This document shows, piece after piece, positions 5,543 through 7,670 of a stretch of 7,670 nt of DNA. The position numbers and the translations under genes are program-made. The stretch lies in NCBI GenBank assembly GCA_046152955.1, contig JBJXGA010000065.1:1-7670 (forward strand), read 5' to 3'. Each line of letters begins with the position of its first letter. Positions within the stretch are counted from its first letter, which is position 1. The notes under the pieces were generated by a model, which did no database searches, had not been told where the DNA came from, and was given only the letters and a program-made list of their open reading frames with translations. This DNA is from SIAF01 sp046152955 (GTDB taxonomy: Bacteria; Planctomycetota; Planctomycetia; Planctomycetales; Planctomycetaceae).

Positions 5543-6787
5543 CTAATTCGGAGGCCGTTCGTCCGGTATCCGTCTTGCGGGTTCATCAGCTTGCGGCGGC
5601 ACCCGCCGCTCGCTCCGTTCATTCCGCGGACCTTCGAACTGTTGACCGTCGAACCGTGGCCGGTCTAACCGCGCACCGTTCAACGGGCGCGACTGCCGGT
5701 TTCGCAATTCTTGCACTTCGTCTCGAAGCCGCTCGACTTCACGTCGTAGCTCTTCGATGGATCGACGGATGTCTGATGGAACCGGATCACGATTCGGTCC
5801 AGGGCCGTCGGGTCCATACCCTTGCGGGCCATGACGGTCTGGACCGCGACCGTTCGGGGCATGTTCCTCCGGACCGCGCCCCTCTGGGCCACGACCCTCT
5901 GGACCAAATCGGTCCGGTCCAGGTTTGAAGTTTGAGCCCTCCGGACCGCGATCCCTCCCGTCGCGGCCGCGATCTTCCGGTCCTCGACGATCCGGCCCCG
6001 GTCCTTCCGGTCCACGGTCAAAGCCAGGACCATCCGGTCCGCGGCGGCGATTCTCGCCGTCTCCTCGACGATCGTCCGGTCCTCGCTGGTCCGGACCTCG
6101 ACGATTCGGACCAAACTCTCCACCATCTCGGCCTTGTGGTCCTCGACGATCCTGTCCCGGCCCCTGGCCCTCCGGTCCACGATCGAAACGACGACCCTCC
6201 GGACCACGGCGGCGATCCCCCTCGTCCCGGCGACGATCGTCCTCTCCTCGGCGTTCTGGTCCGCGCTGGTCCGGTCCACGACGATCTCTGTCAAATTCCC
6301 TGGGGCCTCGCCCATCGTGATCGCCGCCACGGGCTTCTCCCCGTGGTTCCCCCGGACGATCTTGGTCTCTCGGCTCGCGACGCCGACGGTCGGGGCCATC
6401 CGCATTTCCCAGGCGGTCACCCCGGCCTCGTTCCCCGGCGCGCGGCGAATTTCCCTGTTCACGTTCTTCCGGGCGTCCATCGCCTGGCCGGTCAGAATCC
6501 CGCCGTGCGCGATCGCGAGGTTGTTCGGTTTCCGTTCGAGTCGCTGGATCCTGGTGGGCATCTGTTGCTCGCGTGCTCTGCGCGTCTGCACCGGAGTTCC
6601 CTTCGGCGATCGCCTCCCCTGAGACATCAGCCGCCGGATTCTCGTCCCCTTTTAAAGTTGATGAACCCAGAGAAACCAGGCCCAACAGACAAAACAAACC
6701 CCAGCGGGCAATCACAGGGACTCGCCAGATCCGACCAGGTTGCCAGCGGGCCGACGTAAGCGTTTCAAACTGCGTCCGAGGTAACAT
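5543..6787 (-). CDS. Secreted Arg-Gly-Pro-repeat polyampholyte with C-terminal coiled coil
   Basis: The 414-residue product has no family I recognise. Residues 18-44 contain basic residues, then a hydrophobic segment (WGLFCLLGLVSLGSS), giving a signal peptide or membrane anchor. Residues 45-90 are a polar Ala/Thr/Asp/Glu-rich stretch. Residues about 90-335 consist overwhelmingly of Arg, Gly, Pro, Asp and Glu in RGP-, GPD- and GPE-type repeats, and must be largely disordered. Residues 165-224 and 225-279 are imperfect copies of one another, and residues 288-334 are GP-x2-x3 repeats. Residues 339-365 form a predicted coiled coil with Leu and Val at heptad a/d positions (L347, V351, L354, V358, L361). 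The C-terminus is again polar. ATG 6787 is supported by GGAG eight bases upstream (6796-6799 on the minus strand). Other frames in this stretch are open because of the repeats, but none has comparable start or export signals. Role unknown; periplasmic or cell-surface location is inferred. Confidence 0.82.
   Translation of the reverse strand: MLPRTQFETLTSARWQPGRIWRVPVIARWGLFCLLGLVSLGSSTLKGDENPAADVSGEAIAEGNSGADAQSTRATDAHQDPATRTETEQPRDRARRDSDRPGDGRPEEREQGNSPRAGERGRGDRLGNADGPDRRRREPRDQDRPGEPRGEARGGDHDGRGPREFDRDRRGPDQRGPERRGEDDRRRDEGDRRRGPEGRRFDRGPEGQGPGQDRRGPQGRDGGEFGPNRRGPDQRGPDDRRGDGENRRRGPDGPGFDRGPEGPGPDRRGPEDRGRDGRDRGPEGSNFKPGPDRFGPEGRGPEGRGPEEHAPNGRGPDRHGPQGYGPDGPGPNRDPVPSDIRRSIEELRREVERLRDEVQELRNRQSRPLNGARLDRPRFDGQQFEGPRNERSERRVPPQADEPARRIPDERPPN
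5786..6295 (-). repeat. RGP-coding repeat block with an imperfect 55-60-residue duplication
   Basis: Within the secreted protein gene, the DNA for residues 165-224 (6116-6295) and residues 225-279 (5951-6115) encodes two versions of one unit. Both contain RRGPDQRGP, then an Arg/Asp/Glu stretch, RRRGP, FDRGPEG and DRRGP in the same order. The second copy is shorter through a gap of about seven residues and another of about two. Residues 288-334 (5786-5926) carry shorter GP repeats. At the DNA level, CGGTCC/GGACCG and CTCGACGATC-like words recur on the plus strand. Confidence 0.8.
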
Positions 6788-6861
6788 GTGGTGTTCTCCG
6801 GAAAGAAGATTGCCGCGGGGATCTCATCCCGCAACTTGCGAATGCCTGCGCGACGAACGCC

Positions 6862-6880
6862 GCCGCCACTGGCTGGCGGT
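6862..6880. other. Hairpin between purN and the RGP-protein gene
   Basis: CCGCCA (6863-6868) and TGGCGG (6874-6879) form a 6-bp stem with a 5-base loop, extendable by a G-T pair at 6862/6880. It lies in the 165-bp gap after the purN stop codon, in the leader of the next minus-strand gene. No T-run follows on the minus strand, so it is not a standard terminator. Confidence 0.3.
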
Positions 6881-6884
6881 TCCT

Positions 6885-6890
6885 ATTCTA
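6885..6890 (-). promoter_or_regulatory. Possible -10 box for the RGP-protein gene
   Basis: TAGAAT on the minus strand matches the TATAAT consensus at five of six positions and lies about 100 bases before ATG 6787. At the usual 17-base distance upstream the sequence is TGCAAC, a poor -35 match. The gene could therefore have its own promoter rather than depend on purN transcription, but the evidence is thin. Confidence 0.25.
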
Positions 6891-6952
6891 TCGTGATCGG
6901 ACGGGGGGTTGCACGCTGGATGGCCGAAATTCGAGTCGCACAGGGAGGATGC

Positions 6953-7615
6953 CTATCCCGCGGTGGGGGCAGCAGTCCCTGAAAGAACCCGGCGACCGAC
7001 GATCATTAGCCGTCCCTGCGCGAACAGCCGCACGGCTTCGGGATACGCTTCGCACTCCGCCGCGAACACGCGAGCCGCCAGTGCATCGGGGGTATCGTCA
7101 TCGTGGACCGGCACGCACCGCTGCAAGATGATCGGTCCCGCATCGTATTGGTTGTCAGCAAAATGGACCGTGCAGCCGCTGACCTTCGCCCCCCGTTCCA
7201 GAACCGCCTCATGCACTTTGTGGCCGTAATATCCTTGGCCGCAAAACGACGGAATCAGCGCCGGGTGGATGTTCATCACCCGCCCCTCGAACGCGTCCGG
7301 AATCTCGATCAGCGCCAAAAAACCCGCGAGCGTCACCAGGTCAACGGCGGCTCGCTCGCACTCTGCAAAAATGGCGGCCGAGAACTCAGGCACCGACGCG
7401 AACTTGCCCCGTTCGATCACGACGCAGTTCAAACCGGCGGCACGCGCCCGGGCGATCCCTCCACAATCGGAACGGCTGGCAATCACAAGCGGAATCTCCG
7501 CCGACAATTTCCCGCTGCCGATCTGCGTAAGGAAATTGGTCAACGTCGTCCCGCCACCGGAGATGAGGACTCCCAGGCGGATCGGGCGGCGCAACGGTTC
7601 GGAAAGCGGGGGCAT
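6953..7615 (-). CDS. purN: Phosphoribosylglycinamide formyltransferase 1 (GAR transformylase, PurN)
   Basis: This cytoplasmic enzyme transfers the formyl group of 10-formyltetrahydrofolate to glycinamide ribonucleotide, the third step of purine synthesis. The 220-residue length is close to the 212 of E. coli PurN. The phosphate-binding loop is ISGGGTTL (18-25). The catalytic set is present: N115 and H117 in NIHP, and D158 in NQYDAGP, corresponding to N106, H108 and D144 of E. coli. The spacing from Asn to Asp is five residues longer than in E. coli because of the loop FCGQGYYGHKVHEAV (124-138), a form known in other bacterial PurN proteins. ATG 7615 is the only start codon in this frame before the window edge; no good ribosome binding site precedes it. 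No other pur gene is visible here. The next gene on the strand follows after 165 bp and is unrelated in function. Confidence 0.96.
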   Translation of the reverse strand: MPPLSEPLRRPIRLGVLISGGGTTLTNFLTQIGSGKLSAEIPLVIASRSDCGGIARARAAGLNCVVIERGKFASVPEFSAAIFAECERAAVDLVTLAGFLALIEIPDAFEGRVMNIHPALIPSFCGQGYYGHKVHEAVLERGAKVSGCTVHFADNQYDAGPIILQRCVPVHDDDTPDALAARVFAAECEAYPEAVRLFAQGRLMIVGRRVLSGTAAPTAG

Positions 7616-7670
7616 GGGGATGACAGCGAAAAATCGGACAAACGGAGCGCGAGTGGAACAACCAACCGGG

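Noticed and set aside
5680..6627. A second minus-strand frame of 315 codons within the RGP-repeat gene
   Set aside because: It has no signal peptide or good ribosome binding site, and its product is irregular while the 414-residue frame is ordered into domains.
5925..6759. Long plus-strand open frames (Pro/Ser/Arg-rich and Asp/Pro-rich) opposite the RGP-repeat gene
   Set aside because: They are created by the repeated GGACCG/CGGTCC words. They lack a ribosome binding site, an export signal and a coiled coil, all of which the minus-strand frame has or approximates.

Overview
The window looks like a GC-rich chromosomal segment of a planctomycete (Planctomycetota, probably class Planctomycetia). 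The main evidence is the adjacent pair of genes for a DUF1549/DUF1553 protein and a DUF1501 protein, a combination strongly expanded in that phylum. The number of secreted proteins of unknown function and the high G+C at third codon positions agree with this. I saw no insertion sequence, CRISPR array, phage gene, rRNA or tRNA. It reads as chromosomal backbone rather than a mobile island.

Layout. Positions 1-415 hold no convincing gene. They contain a perfect hairpin (56-73) followed on the minus strand by a run of six T, and a six-copy TCAGGTC tandem repeat (264-305). Two plus-strand genes follow, probably one operon: a Sec-exported DUF1549/DUF1553 protein with cysteine-histidine motifs and an Ig-like domain (416-2779), then a Tat-exported DUF1501 protein of the alkaline-phosphatase-like superfamily (2850-4283). 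A hairpin-rich 150-bp spacer leads to a secreted protein of unknown function with a Gly/Asn-rich middle (4434-5264). Next comes a tiny lysine-rich ORF (5360-5455) with a possible promoter of its own. Two G/C-rich palindromes (5489-5521) lie between the convergent transcription units.

The right half is on the minus strand. It carries purN (7615 to 6953), the 10-formyltetrahydrofolate-dependent GAR transformylase of purine synthesis. A 165-bp gap follows, then a gene for a signal-peptide-bearing, extremely Arg/Gly/Pro/Asp/Glu-rich protein with internal duplications and a C-terminal coiled coil (6787 to 5543).

How the genes fit together. The DUF1549/DUF1553 and DUF1501 proteins almost certainly act as a pair outside the cytoplasm; their biochemical role is not established, as far as I know. 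PurN is ordinary metabolism. The three remaining genes have no function I can name. The best candidates for something undescribed are the RGP-repeat secreted polyampholyte, the 31-residue basic peptide, and the Gly/Asn-interrupted secreted protein with its structured leader.
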